From assembly GCA_019414665.1 (NCBI GenBank), contig DXLO01000008.1:14472-78471 (forward strand): a DNA stretch of 64,000 nucleotides, read 5' to 3'. Origin of the DNA: Bacteroides sp. GTDB lineage: Bacteria; Bacteroidota; Bacteroidia; Bacteroidales; Bacteroidaceae. The position numbers and the translations under genes were made by a program. The notes under the pieces are model-generated. The model did not search any database and was not told where the DNA came from. It worked only from the letters and a program-made list of their open reading frames with translations. This document shows, piece after piece, positions 37,257 to 47,260 of the stretch. Every line of letters begins with the position of its first letter. The first letter of the stretch is position 1.

Positions 37257-38672
37257 TTAGTTCTTAGTTAGGGTCAACAGGTTCATGCCGTCGCATTGAG
37301 GGATGAACCTGATGGTATAGTTTCCGGCCGTAACAGCGATGTTGCCGGCATTGAAAGTCGGTTCGGCTATCGAACCACCCCAGTTGATGTCCCAGTCATT
37401 ATTGGCGCGGATTTTGATTTCACCATCCGTTAGGTTGGTGGTCAGATTCCAACTTCCATCTTCTTCGTTGTAAGTCATGTCGGTATCGGCATCCCATCCG
37501 GATGGGGTGGCGCTACCTATCACTCCGAGAGTTGAGATGAGGGTATGCTTGTAAGTCATGGCAGTCAAATCCACTTCCATCATGTAGAACCCTGCTTCCG
37601 GAGCGTCGATATTTCCTGCACCGTTTTCATCAAGTGTACCTGCCAGAGCATCACCACTTACTTTTTCCCAATCGCCTGTCCAGTTATCTTTTTCTGGGTT
37701 CGGCTTGTATTTGAATTCTCCGTTCAAATAGGCGAAACCTCTGTATTTGCCATCAAAGTTTATTCCGGCTAGCGGGCAAGTACCTGACCATGAGGTGTTA
37801 TTACCTATTTCATAGATGTAAGGAGCGAACCCCAGCTCTTCCAGTGTGTAGGTGTATTCCATCATATCCAATGTCATTCTATACATGCCGGCTTGAGTTA
37901 TCATGCCGGCTTGTGGATTGTTTGTTGTAAGTGTTCCTTCGGTAGCGGTATCTCCATCGGTTACGGTTCCCAATACACCAGCTCCCCAGAATTCTCCCTC
38001 GGTATTGGTCTTCGGAATAATTTTCCAGCATTGATTATCAGCGGTTGTGGTGAATACGATGGAAAATTTGGAATCTTCATAAACGTCTGTTCCCGAATGG
38101 CTGAATCCCACCATGCCGTCAGCGCTCCAACCATTTACCGAGGTTTCATCCTTGTCGTTCTTTATTGTGAACATGTCGCCTACAAGATAGTAACCGGTGT
38201 CAATAAATGGTGCGGCCGGAGTGAAATTTACGTCAAACGAACCGGCATTTACCAATAAGGCTTGTCCGTCTTTTATGGCATTGGCATATACTTGGGCAAT
38301 GAAGGGACGCGCTATAGGACGTTTCCCGTAAGTTTCCACTACCAGCTTCTGAATGGTCAGGCTGTCAATCATTCCGTCTGTATTGGATTCCAGTTCTCCT
38401 GCCTTACCTTTCTCGGTAGAGAGCTCTACCCGTACATTGCCCAAGGTATATCCTTCGGGAAGTGTGGCATTAGATAGAGTGAACAATTTGATGCTGCTCC
38501 CCGGATTGGATAAATTGATGTCATCGACCTTGGATGCCGAGAAATCGGGAAGGGTTATTGCAGCTTCTTGTTCGTTGGCTTGAGGAGTTGCCCAATCAGT
38601 GTAATCATCTGTGCATGAAGACATGCACAGAACAGTCAGACCGATTAATGAATGGATTGATATATTTTTCAT
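37257..38672 (-). CDS. susF: SusF starch-binding outer-membrane lipoprotein
   Basis: 471 residues, lipoprotein signal ending at Cys in MSSCTDD. After an N-terminal Ig-like SusE/F domain the protein contains repeated starch-binding modules, each with a GSATPSGWDADTDM- or GDMFTIKNDKD-type strand pair. SusF in B. thetaiotaomicron has three such binding modules. It binds surface starch with SusD and SusE and has no catalytic site. Position between susE and susG is as in the classical operon. Confidence 0.92.
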   Translation of the reverse strand: MKNISIHSLIGLTVLCMSSCTDDYTDWATPQANEQEAAITLPDFSASKVDDINLSNPGSSIKLFTLSNATLPEGYTLGNVRVELSTEKGKAGELESNTDGMIDSLTIQKLVVETYGKRPIARPFIAQVYANAIKDGQALLVNAGSFDVNFTPAAPFIDTGYYLVGDMFTIKNDKDETSVNGWSADGMVGFSHSGTDVYEDSKFSIVFTTTADNQCWKIIPKTNTEGEFWGAGVLGTVTDGDTATEGTLTTNNPQAGMITQAGMYRMTLDMMEYTYTLEELGFAPYIYEIGNNTSWSGTCPLAGINFDGKYRGFAYLNGEFKYKPNPEKDNWTGDWEKVSGDALAGTLDENGAGNIDAPEAGFYMMEVDLTAMTYKHTLISTLGVIGSATPSGWDADTDMTYNEEDGSWNLTTNLTDGEIKIRANNDWDINWGGSIAEPTFNAGNIAVTAGNYTIRFIPQCDGMNLLTLTKN

Positions 38673-38694
38673 CTTGATTCAATTAAAAAGATTA

Positions 38695-39852
38695 TTATTT
38701 GATTTCGCCTTCGCCGGTAGCGAAGTTCAGGTAGAGCTGCTGTCCCGCTTTGCCTGCTACTCGTGCTTGGTCTCCATCGTTGGCACGATATTCAATTTTG
38801 CCGTCGAAGACCATGAACTCGCTCTTCCACCACTCAAAGGTAGGAATTTTTACGTATGCACGCACACCGTCACCATCGCCACCCGGGACACTGGCAGCAA
38901 AAGCAGGTGAGACAAAAGAAGCGTTAAAAGTATCGGGAATGGTACATAACCAGCCTTCAGCCTGCTCTTTCCAGTCGCTGTTGCCTACAACAGGTCCCAT
39001 CAACCATATTTCAGGTTTGTTAAACTGTATATCATAGACGAGGTTGCGTCCCGAAACGGAAGAGGTGATTACCATTAAGTACCATCCCGGAGTATCAGTA
39101 GCGATATTGTCTCCGTTGTCTTTGATATTGCCTGCCAAATCGCCGTTTATACTGTTTATACCAGAAAATCCTGTTTCATTTCCATCCCAAGCTTTGCTCT
39201 GATTGAATTTGATGCCGGCATCGTCTATCCATACCATAGACCAGAATACATGAGTTGCACCGTTTACGGGAATCATCTTGGTTGCCGAATCCCAGTTCCA
39301 TTCGTTAAATCCGCCTACGATATATAAGTTTTCGGGGGTATTGACCGGAGGAAGCGAGAAAAGTAAATGTACTTTATTCAATGACACTACATTGGAAAGT
39401 ATTTCGGTTCCTTCTATTGCTTTGTTATCACTGGTCATCATAACTGCTCTCAAGCGGATATAGACCGCTATATCCATCGGAAAATCAACATCGGTTGCAC
39501 CTTTGTTTACTTTCATATCTGTAAGTGTACTAGCTAAAAGAGGTGCGTCTATACTGATTTTTGTTCCTGCATTGACATTACCTATTTCTGTAAAATCGGT
39601 CATGGATTCATCGAATGCCACTTGCACATAGTATCCAACGTTGGCGGGGAAGCCGTAGTCGGGTTGTGAACAGGATATTTCGATAGAGGAAGAATTGGCC
39701 AAATCGATTACTGTACCGCTGATAGCTGGAGTGTTTAGGACAAATTCGGTGGGTGAGATTAGCGTTGGGTTGGAGTCGCGATCATCATCACATGCGGTGA
39801 ATATACCCAGTCCCAATCCGATAATCAAAAATGATTTAAGTATTTTATTCAT
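38695..39852 (-). CDS. susE: SusE starch-binding outer-membrane lipoprotein
   Basis: 385 residues, close to the B. thetaiotaomicron SusE length. Lipoprotein signal ends at Cys in IFTACDDD. The N-terminal SusE domain (LISPTEFVLNTPA) is followed by two starch-binding modules, with YIVGGFNEWNWDSATKM and IWLMGPVVGNSDWKEQ as their first strands. It helps hold maltooligosaccharides near the SusCD importer. It lies between susD and susF. Confidence 0.93.
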   Translation of the reverse strand: MNKILKSFLIIGLGLGIFTACDDDRDSNPTLISPTEFVLNTPAISGTVIDLANSSSIEISCSQPDYGFPANVGYYVQVAFDESMTDFTEIGNVNAGTKISIDAPLLASTLTDMKVNKGATDVDFPMDIAVYIRLRAVMMTSDNKAIEGTEILSNVVSLNKVHLLFSLPPVNTPENLYIVGGFNEWNWDSATKMIPVNGATHVFWSMVWIDDAGIKFNQSKAWDGNETGFSGINSINGDLAGNIKDNGDNIATDTPGWYLMVITSSVSGRNLVYDIQFNKPEIWLMGPVVGNSDWKEQAEGWLCTIPDTFNASFVSPAFAASVPGGDGDGVRAYVKIPTFEWWKSEFMVFDGKIEYRANDGDQARVAGKAGQQLYLNFATGEGEIK

Positions 39853-39888
39853 TGTATTTTCATTTAATATTTATAAAACAAAAAGTTT

Positions 39889-41502
39889 TCAGTATCCCGG
39901 GTTCTGAGTCAAATTGGAGTTGGCAGTCAACTCATTGGTCGGGATGGCAAAAATATTAAGATGTGCATCAAAACTACGTCCTTCATAAGATCCGCCTTTC
40001 CATTGCCAAGTGTAATTGTTGTTGCCTCCATAGCGGTTGAATCTAATTAAGTCCATACGGCGGCGGCCTTCAAAATAGAATTCTCGGCTCCATTCATCGC
40101 AAATATCATCCAGGCTATATGCATTTGTACGGGTAGAAGCATGTGCACGACTTCGGATGGAGTTAACTGCTTGTGTACCTTCAGATGTAGTGTTTCCTCC
40201 ATTCAAGCGAGCATCGGCTTCTGCAAAAGTCAGATAGGCTTCTGCAACACGTAGCAAGAAGTAGTCGGTATCGGCGAAGGTGGCATCATGTCCGGCTGAA
40301 CCGTCTGTTTTGAAGTTGGTGAATTTTGCAATAGCATAACCGCTTTTAAAGGTAGATACATCTTCATTGTTTAAGGTACGTCCCACACCGTCGAATAAAG
40401 CACGGTCGTCTTTGGCTGCTACATACATGTCGTAGCTTGGCAGTTCGGGGGCATCATTCTGAGGGAAGAATTTGCGGATGAGGTCAGGACGTGCGCGGTT
40501 ACCGCCCCAGTTTTGTGCAGAAACACCGTTGGTGGCTGTCAGGTCATTAGGGTTTGCATGCATCTCACCATCAAAGCAACCAGCTATCAAGAACATGGAA
40601 GTACCCCAACTGGTGGTTGTCAGACCGTCTTGAAGTAAGGGTAGAAGAGCTTCGTAAGCAGCATCAGTTTCCCCGTTGTCACCCATGAATAACATTTGAT
40701 AGGCAGTCCATCCGCCTTTTCCCACAGTATTGAGCCGGTAGGAGGATTTTATTACTTTGTCGGCATATTCTTTTGCTTTTTGCCATTGGGCCGTTCCTGT
40801 ATAAATTTCCGAATTCAAGTACAGGCGTGAGAGCAACAGCCAGCAGGCAGCTTTGTCTACACGACCATAACCGGCATCTGTCGATTTTTTTGCTTTTGCT
40901 TCGGAAAGGGCCGGTTCTATTCCGATCAGTTCCTGTTCAAGCCATTCATACATTTGAGCTCTGGATCTTTGTTCAGGTTTGGTCATTGGTTCCAATGTAA
41001 AGGGTATGTTTCCCCAACCATCCATCAGTAAGAAGTAGTGTAGGGCACGTACAAAGCGGATTTCGGCAGACATGGTGGCATCTGTATCTCCAGCCATAGC
41101 CAGATATTGGTTACAATAGGTGATGCCGGTAGTCAGACGGGCATAGAACCCGTTTAACATAGGATGGGAAGCATTGTAAGTATTGTAGCAGAAACTGGCT
41201 ACACCTTCATCTCCCCAGCCGCAGATAGCTTCATCAGTGGTCAGTTCGTTGGAATTGAACAATTGGCGGATAAAGCCTGTCGTACCACCATCCAAACCGT
41301 CAATATCACAGTCACCGTTAGCACCACCGTTTCCGGCTAATGCCATATTGGCGTAGCACTTGTTGAACAATCCGTTTAAATCAACATTGGTATCGATGTT
41401 CGGATCGATAGGATCTACATCTAAGTCTCCGATACATGAGGTTGCCCCCAAAGCCAACATCATGAATGTGGCAGGAACGATATTCTTTATGTATTTTTTC
41501 AT
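39889..41502 (-). CDS. susD: SusD starch-binding lipoprotein
   Basis: Essential starch-binding partner of SusC. About 537 residues with lipobox at Cys in GATSCIGDLDV; the LDVDPIDPN stretch after it matches the classical SusD N-terminus. TPR-like helices and the SusD C-terminal motif WSREFYFEGRRRMDLIRFNRY are present. The ATG at 41502 (MKKYIKN) is chosen; another ATG three codons upstream (41511) is possible. It lies 20 bp downstream of susC. Confidence 0.94.
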   Translation of the reverse strand: MKKYIKNIVPATFMMLALGATSCIGDLDVDPIDPNIDTNVDLNGLFNKCYANMALAGNGGANGDCDIDGLDGGTTGFIRQLFNSNELTTDEAICGWGDEGVASFCYNTYNASHPMLNGFYARLTTGITYCNQYLAMAGDTDATMSAEIRFVRALHYFLLMDGWGNIPFTLEPMTKPEQRSRAQMYEWLEQELIGIEPALSEAKAKKSTDAGYGRVDKAACWLLLSRLYLNSEIYTGTAQWQKAKEYADKVIKSSYRLNTVGKGGWTAYQMLFMGDNGETDAAYEALLPLLQDGLTTTSWGTSMFLIAGCFDGEMHANPNDLTATNGVSAQNWGGNRARPDLIRKFFPQNDAPELPSYDMYVAAKDDRALFDGVGRTLNNEDVSTFKSGYAIAKFTNFKTDGSAGHDATFADTDYFLLRVAEAYLTFAEADARLNGGNTTSEGTQAVNSIRSRAHASTRTNAYSLDDICDEWSREFYFEGRRRMDLIRFNRYGGNNNYTWQWKGGSYEGRSFDAHLNIFAIPTNELTANSNLTQNPGY

Positions 41503-41522
41503 ATACTGCATAATTTTGCGAA

Positions 41523-44500
41523 TTAGAAATTCAGGTTAAGACCAATAATAAATGAGATAGGACGCGGATAGAGATTGTTATCGAATCCGTTATTGATTTC
41601 GGGGTCGATGCCATCATAGTTTGAAATGGTGAAAACATTCGATACGGTTCCATATACGCGTCCATTCAAACCGCGATAGCTTCCGTTCTTGAAGAGATTG
41701 GAAAAGCTGTATCCTAAAGTGATGTTGTCACACTTCAAGAATGAGGCGTTACGCACCCAGTAGTCCGAAGCTTTGGCGGTAATTTCGTAAGTTTGCCAAT
41801 TTCTGGCTACAGCGTCTACCGGACGGTTAGACAGGTAATTCAAAGAGTTGGACCATACTTCACCAGGATTCATGTTGCTCCATCCGGCGTTGATTCCATC
41901 ATAAACATAGTTACCTAGACTGGCACGCAGTGAGAATCCGAAGTCCCAATTTTTGTATTCCAGGCGGGAGGAAAGCCCCATAGTTACGTCGGGAGCAGCA
42001 TTTTTATAAAGGTATTTGTCATTTTCGGTAATCTTACCGTCACCGTCCCGGTCTACTACTGCATTTTCTATCGGGTTGCCTTGTGGGTCATATACTTGTT
42101 GGTATACATAGAATGAATTAGCTGGATACCCTACTTGATTGTATTGCAGATAAAAACCCGAACCTTGACCTACTTTGATATCGGTATTGGCTACAGGAGC
42201 ACCACTATCGGATACACCACTTAGATCGGTAATCTCATTCTTATTATAAGTAAGGTTATAATTAATAGTCCATATTAAGTCATTGTTTACAATGGGTTTC
42301 CAGTCTAAGGCAAATTCGATGCCTTTATTTTCCAACGAACCGATATTTTGCCATGCTTGATTTCTATAGCCAGCCATGGACGCTAATGGTGCATAGTTCA
42401 GCAAATCTTCGGTTTTACGGTAATAAGCATCAATACTGGCTGTCAGCCGTTGATTCATAATACCAAAATCAACCCCAATATTATAGGTAGTAGTGGTTTC
42501 CCATTTTAAATCAGGAGTATAGTTGTCCGGGCGGTATAGGGTTCCGTTACCTATCAGTGGATAAAAACCGTTAGTACCTGTGCTTACTGAGTATGTGGGA
42601 ATCCAGTTATAATTGTTAATTTTTTCTCCTGCCTGTTGACCTGTCATGCCCCAGCCTAAGCGAAGTTTCAAGTCAGATATCCAAGATATGTCTTTTAGGA
42701 AGTTTTCTTCTTTTGCTTTCCAAGCTAAGGCTACAGACGGGAACCACGCCCAATGGTCTTTGAAGCGTGAAGTTCCATCATCGCGAACGGTAGCTGTAAG
42801 ATAGTAACGGTTCATAAGTATGTAGTTGGCACGTCCGAAGAAGGAAACCAAATAACTGTCGGTCTTGTATTGATACGGAGTGTGAGGACGCTCTGTGCCG
42901 GCTAATGTGGGGTCATCGTTCGTCATCGGATAACGACCTACGTAGTCACTGTTTGTGCTTTTCCAAAAATGTTGCCATTCGTAACCTCCCATAATATCAA
43001 AATGGTGGTTATCATTAAAGTCTTTATAATATTGGGCGTATGCATTCAATGAAAGGTTGCGTTTTAGGATACTTTCACCTCCAACAGAACCATAATACAT
43101 GGCACTAGGGGAAGCAGTAGATTTATTCTGTGCTTGGCGTCCTTTGGAAACATCGGCACCTAGAGATAAATGAAGGCGAAGGTCTTCAAGACCATGTACT
43201 TTATAGTCGATATCGGCACTTCCCACAAAGGCGCGGCTGTGGGCAACTTCTGTGTTAAAAGCAAGCATGGCTAATGGGTTGGCACATTCTGCCGTGCTGT
43301 TATAGATGAACGGCCATGTGGAGTCGCCTAATGATGCGGCTGATGACCATTGGAAAAATCCCCCATAATTTTGTAATGTCTGATCCAATGCATTGCCGAA
43401 TTGGGCTTTGTGATATTCGGATGTGAAATTATAAGGATCTTGGGTAGGGTCCATTTTTACAGCAGCACCTACGGCTCCACCGTCGGCATATGCAGAACGT
43501 GCGTACATTCCTTTCGCATTGAGGTTCATAGTCAAATGATCGTCAAAAAAAGACGGATTAAGATTCAATGCAGCTGTGACACGTTTGAAATCAGAATTTT
43601 TCAAGATACCTTCTTGATTGGTGAAACCTACAGATACACGATAAGGAAGGTCTTTTACTGCACCCGATACGGTTATATTGTGGTCATGACTGAGAGCGGT
43701 ACGGTAAATAAGATCTTGCCAGTCGGTGTTGGCTGTACCCATGGCACGATAAGCATCGCTGTTTTCTCCGTATAAATCGGTGATAAGTTGACGGTATTGG
43801 TTGCTGTCAAGTACATCAACTGTTCCTTTTTTCTGACTCAATGTGACACTACCTGAATAGGAAACTGAAGGCTTTTGCCCTTTGCGTCCCTTTTTAGTAG
43901 TGATGATGATAACACCGTTTGAGCCGCGTGAACCGTAGATAGCAGTGGCTGAAGCGTCTTTTAATACGTTGAATGATTCGATATCCTGCGGATTAATCAT
44001 GGCTAGTTTGTTAGAGAGGCCTTTTACTCCCTCATTGTCCATAGCCATACCATCAATAACAATTAGAGGGTCATTAGATGCGTTCAGTGAAGAACCGCCA
44101 CGTATACGAATCTGGGCGCCACTGCCTGGGGCACCATCATTACTTGTTACATTGACACCGGCTATTTTCCCAGAAATCATATCCTGTGCGTTTATTACTA
44201 AGCCTTTGTTCTTTCCATCCGGTTTCATGGCTGTTACCGAACCGGTCAGGTCATTCTTTTTAGCCACACCATAACCGATAACGACTACTTCTTCCAAAGT
44301 TTCCGTATCATCTTTCAGTATCACATTTAGTGAAGTAGCAGCCGGAAGTTCCTGGGTCAGGTATCCGATAAACGAAATAACAATTATATCACCTTTATTG
44401 GCGTTTAACAGGAAGTTACCGTCAAAATCAGTGATAGTACCATTGGTTGTTCCTTTTACCACAACATTGGCACCGATAATTGGTTCGCCTGTTGTGTCCT

Positions 44501-44603
44501 TTACAAGTCCTTTAACAGTCATTTGCTGGGCAAATGCGTCTATGGACAAGAAGCATCCTACCATTAACATTAGTAGGACCTTGAACATCAAGTTTCTTTT
44601 CAT
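41523..44603 (-). CDS. susC: SusC TonB-dependent maltooligosaccharide transporter
   Basis: 1026-residue outer-membrane importer forming the SusCD complex. Signal peptide ends near DAFAQQ, followed by the carboxypeptidase-like domain (VKGLVKDTTGEPIIGANV), the VVVIGYGVAKKNDLTGSV linker, the plug with IRIRGGSSLNASNDPLIVID, and a 22-strand barrel. A 399-bp gap upstream carries the box and promoter at 44797-44850, so susC appears to start its own transcript. Confidence 0.95.
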   Translation of the reverse strand: MKRNLMFKVLLMLMVGCFLSIDAFAQQMTVKGLVKDTTGEPIIGANVVVKGTTNGTITDFDGNFLLNANKGDIIVISFIGYLTQELPAATSLNVILKDDTETLEEVVVIGYGVAKKNDLTGSVTAMKPDGKNKGLVINAQDMISGKIAGVNVTSNDGAPGSGAQIRIRGGSSLNASNDPLIVIDGMAMDNEGVKGLSNKLAMINPQDIESFNVLKDASATAIYGSRGSNGVIIITTKKGRKGQKPSVSYSGSVTLSQKKGTVDVLDSNQYRQLITDLYGENSDAYRAMGTANTDWQDLIYRTALSHDHNITVSGAVKDLPYRVSVGFTNQEGILKNSDFKRVTAALNLNPSFFDDHLTMNLNAKGMYARSAYADGGAVGAAVKMDPTQDPYNFTSEYHKAQFGNALDQTLQNYGGFFQWSSAASLGDSTWPFIYNSTAECANPLAMLAFNTEVAHSRAFVGSADIDYKVHGLEDLRLHLSLGADVSKGRQAQNKSTASPSAMYYGSVGGESILKRNLSLNAYAQYYKDFNDNHHFDIMGGYEWQHFWKSTNSDYVGRYPMTNDDPTLAGTERPHTPYQYKTDSYLVSFFGRANYILMNRYYLTATVRDDGTSRFKDHWAWFPSVALAWKAKEENFLKDISWISDLKLRLGWGMTGQQAGEKINNYNWIPTYSVSTGTNGFYPLIGNGTLYRPDNYTPDLKWETTTTYNIGVDFGIMNQRLTASIDAYYRKTEDLLNYAPLASMAGYRNQAWQNIGSLENKGIEFALDWKPIVNNDLIWTINYNLTYNKNEITDLSGVSDSGAPVANTDIKVGQGSGFYLQYNQVGYPANSFYVYQQVYDPQGNPIENAVVDRDGDGKITENDKYLYKNAAPDVTMGLSSRLEYKNWDFGFSLRASLGNYVYDGINAGWSNMNPGEVWSNSLNYLSNRPVDAVARNWQTYEITAKASDYWVRNASFLKCDNITLGYSFSNLFKNGSYRGLNGRVYGTVSNVFTISNYDGIDPEINNGFDNNLYPRPISFIIGLNLNF

Positions 44604-44796
44604 GTCTTTAAATTTAAAGTTAAATAATTATTTCAAGTTTATATTCTCAGTTAAAAAATACCTATTGAAAACTGTTTTCCCAAACAACCTGATTTTCTAA
44701 TCAATCTCTGTTATAATGTATGTTTTTACCTTTTAGAATGATTGGCGGCTGCTTTAGCTAACCATCATCCTCACTTACTTTTTGTTTTGTTTGTTA

Positions 44797-44850
44797 CAAA
44801 TGTAGCGGTCTTATAAAGCGATTTTTGAGATAAGAATAAAAATATAAATG
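44797..44850 (-). promoter_or_regulatory. susC promoter with conserved 18-bp box (candidate SusR site)
   Basis: On the - strand TACATTTG (44797-44804) fits the -7 element. Upstream of it at 44833-44850 lies a box that reads AGAATAAAAATATAAATG on +, separated by exactly 28 bp. The same box and spacing occur upstream of susA at 49158-49211, and nowhere between susA and susB. The rest of the 399-bp gap is AT-rich, with a leader hairpin at about 44741-44770, and holds no gene. Confidence 0.75.
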
Positions 44851-45002
44851 ATTTAGTGCTAGTGCAAATCATATATAATTGATTCATAGTATAATATACT
44901 GGTTGGCTTATCTTAAAAATATAACTATATGTGAACTGTTCAAGGCTCATTCGGCTACATTTTATGAGGATTAATGTTAACTGTTTGTCAAAAGATCACT
45001 TT

Positions 45003-47219
45003 CTATAACCTCTTGATGCCTTTTAATTCTGCTTTATCTTTTACCTCTTTAATGCTGATTGCATAACCACCACCGCTTGCTGCGTGTAAGTTCAGTTTGC
45101 TTTTGTTGGTCACAATGCCTTTACGGATGGTATATGCCTGTGGATTATCTTTCCAGTCGGCATCTTTTGCGTCTGCATATACAGTTGCGATGTATTTTTT
45201 GTCCGGATCAAGGAAATCAAATATCAGTTTTGAAGAATGACCGTTCTCGTCTGCCGTACAGCCGATATACCAGTCGTTGGTTCCTTTAGCTTTGCGGGCA
45301 ATGGTAATATAGTCTCCCGGTTCGGCTTCCAGATATTTGGTTTCATCCCAGTCAATGGCTACATCTTTTATGAATTGGAAGGCATCCATGAAGCGTTCAT
45401 AGTTTTCAGGTATGTCGGCAGCCATTTGTAATGGGCTGTACATTGTTACATACAGGGCCAGTTGGCGTGCCAAAGTAGAACGTACCTGTGAATTGTTGGT
45501 AGGATTCATTTTGTTACAGCGGGTTTCAAAGATACCCGGAGTGTAGTCCATCGGACCACCTATTAATCGTGTGAAAGGCAAGATGGTAGTATGGTTTACG
45601 TTGTTACCGCCAAATGATTCATATTCAGTTCCGCGTGCCGATTCGTTACCGATCAGGTTGGGATAGGTGCGGCATATTCCGGTAGGGCGTACAGCTTCGT
45701 GGGCGTTTACCATGATTTTGTAGTCCGCTGCTTTTTTCACCGCATACAGATAGTGGTTATCCATCCATTGTCCATAGTGGTGTTCGCCACGTGGAATAAT
45801 GTTGCCTACATAGCCACTTTTTACAGAATTATATCCGTTGTCTACCATGAATTGGTATGCCTGATCCATGTGGCGTTCATAGTTACGTACAGAAGCTGAA
45901 GTTTCATGATGCATCATCAGTTTTACGCCTTTGCTTGCAGCGTAGCTTTGAAGTTCTTTCACATTGAAGTCGGGATAGGGAGTTACAAAATCAAACACAT
46001 AATCTTTGCTTTTTCCGAACCAGTCTTCCCAACCTTCATTCCAGCCTTCTACCAATACTTGGTCGAATCCATGCTCTGCTGCAAAATCAATGTAACGTTT
46101 TACGTTGGCAGTGTTGGCAGAGTGTTTGCCGTTAGGTTTTGTTTTGTTGTAATCTGTTTCACCCAGTTTTACACTGGATAAGTCGTCCGTGTAAGCCCAT
46201 GAGCCTTTTCCCGTAATCATATCCCACCACACACCGATGTATTTCACAGGCTTGATCCAGGAAGTGTCTGCTATTTTGCAAGGTTCGTTCAGGTTTAACG
46301 TAATGCGTGAGGCAAGAATGTTGCGGGCATCATCACTGACGATGACGGTACGCCACGGTGAAGTGCAGGGAGTCTGCATATATCCTTTGTCACCTTGTGC
46401 GTCCGGAGTCAGCCATGATTCGAAAATCATGTTCTTGTCATCCAGGTTGAGGTGCATGCAGGCATAGTCTATCAAAGCTGCTTCGTGCAGATTGATGTAC
46501 AGACCGTCGTCTGTTTTCATCATCAGGGCAGTTTGTACACCGGTGGGGCTGAATGCGGTTTGCGAGGAGTTCTCCGTATAAGCCTTTGAAAACAATCCTC
46601 TGATTTCCGACAGGCGGGAAACGGTATAGTCATATTCCTGTGTGTCATAATCTCCCGGAATCCAGTAAGCGGTGTGGTCACCTGCCATGGCAAATTGTGA
46701 ATGTTCTTCTTTGATCACGAAATAGTTCAAGTTCTTCTGCTGCGGAAATTCATAGCGGAAGCCCAGACCGTCGTTGAACAGGCGGAAACGGATGATTATA
46801 AATCTGTCATTGGCAGGCTGGTTCAATGTGACCGCCAATTCATTATAATGGTTACGGATTTCCTTTTCTTCTCCCCATACCGGCTGCCATGTTTCATCGT
46901 TGGTAGATGTCCGGACATCCTTTATCTCGAAACCGTTATAAAGGTTTGTCTTGATGTCCAGTTTGTCTATGTCTTTTTTATCAGTCCATTCGAAGTCGGT
47001 TTTGGCGTTTGCGTCTTCTTTTTTTAATTCCAACCCCAATTTACTGGGTTTGATAACTTCCTTTTGTTTATAGGTCAGTTCATACGTGGGAGTGCCCTGA
47101 CCATCTAGAGTAAATGTCATCTCCAGATTACCATCCGGAGAGTTCAGTTTTTGTTGTGCATTTGCAATGAATGAGATACAGAGAAATGCGATAAGTGAAA
47201 GATTCTTTTTTAAATTCAT
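45003..47219 (-). CDS. susB: SusB alpha-glucosidase (GH97)
   Basis: Periplasmic, Ca2+-dependent alpha-glucosidase releasing glucose from maltooligosaccharides. 738 residues, the same length as B. thetaiotaomicron SusB. Signal peptide ends near IANAQQ. GH97 N-terminal beta-sandwich, TIM barrel and C-terminal domain are present; the three conserved Glu of the inverting GH97 site are visible in HHETSAS, VNAHEAVRPTG and GNESARGTE. It lies 41 bp downstream of susA with no promoter signal between, so the two are probably cotranscribed. Confidence 0.95.
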   Translation of the reverse strand: MNLKKNLSLIAFLCISFIANAQQKLNSPDGNLEMTFTLDGQGTPTYELTYKQKEVIKPSKLGLELKKEDANAKTDFEWTDKKDIDKLDIKTNLYNGFEIKDVRTSTNDETWQPVWGEEKEIRNHYNELAVTLNQPANDRFIIIRFRLFNDGLGFRYEFPQQKNLNYFVIKEEHSQFAMAGDHTAYWIPGDYDTQEYDYTVSRLSEIRGLFSKAYTENSSQTAFSPTGVQTALMMKTDDGLYINLHEAALIDYACMHLNLDDKNMIFESWLTPDAQGDKGYMQTPCTSPWRTVIVSDDARNILASRITLNLNEPCKIADTSWIKPVKYIGVWWDMITGKGSWAYTDDLSSVKLGETDYNKTKPNGKHSANTANVKRYIDFAAEHGFDQVLVEGWNEGWEDWFGKSKDYVFDFVTPYPDFNVKELQSYAASKGVKLMMHHETSASVRNYERHMDQAYQFMVDNGYNSVKSGYVGNIIPRGEHHYGQWMDNHYLYAVKKAADYKIMVNAHEAVRPTGICRTYPNLIGNESARGTEYESFGGNNVNHTTILPFTRLIGGPMDYTPGIFETRCNKMNPTNNSQVRSTLARQLALYVTMYSPLQMAADIPENYERFMDAFQFIKDVAIDWDETKYLEAEPGDYITIARKAKGTNDWYIGCTADENGHSSKLIFDFLDPDKKYIATVYADAKDADWKDNPQAYTIRKGIVTNKSKLNLHAASGGGYAISIKEVKDKAELKGIKRL

Positions 47220-47260
47220 AATATGTACTGGTATTAAATTATAAGCTTTTACTGGTTGTT

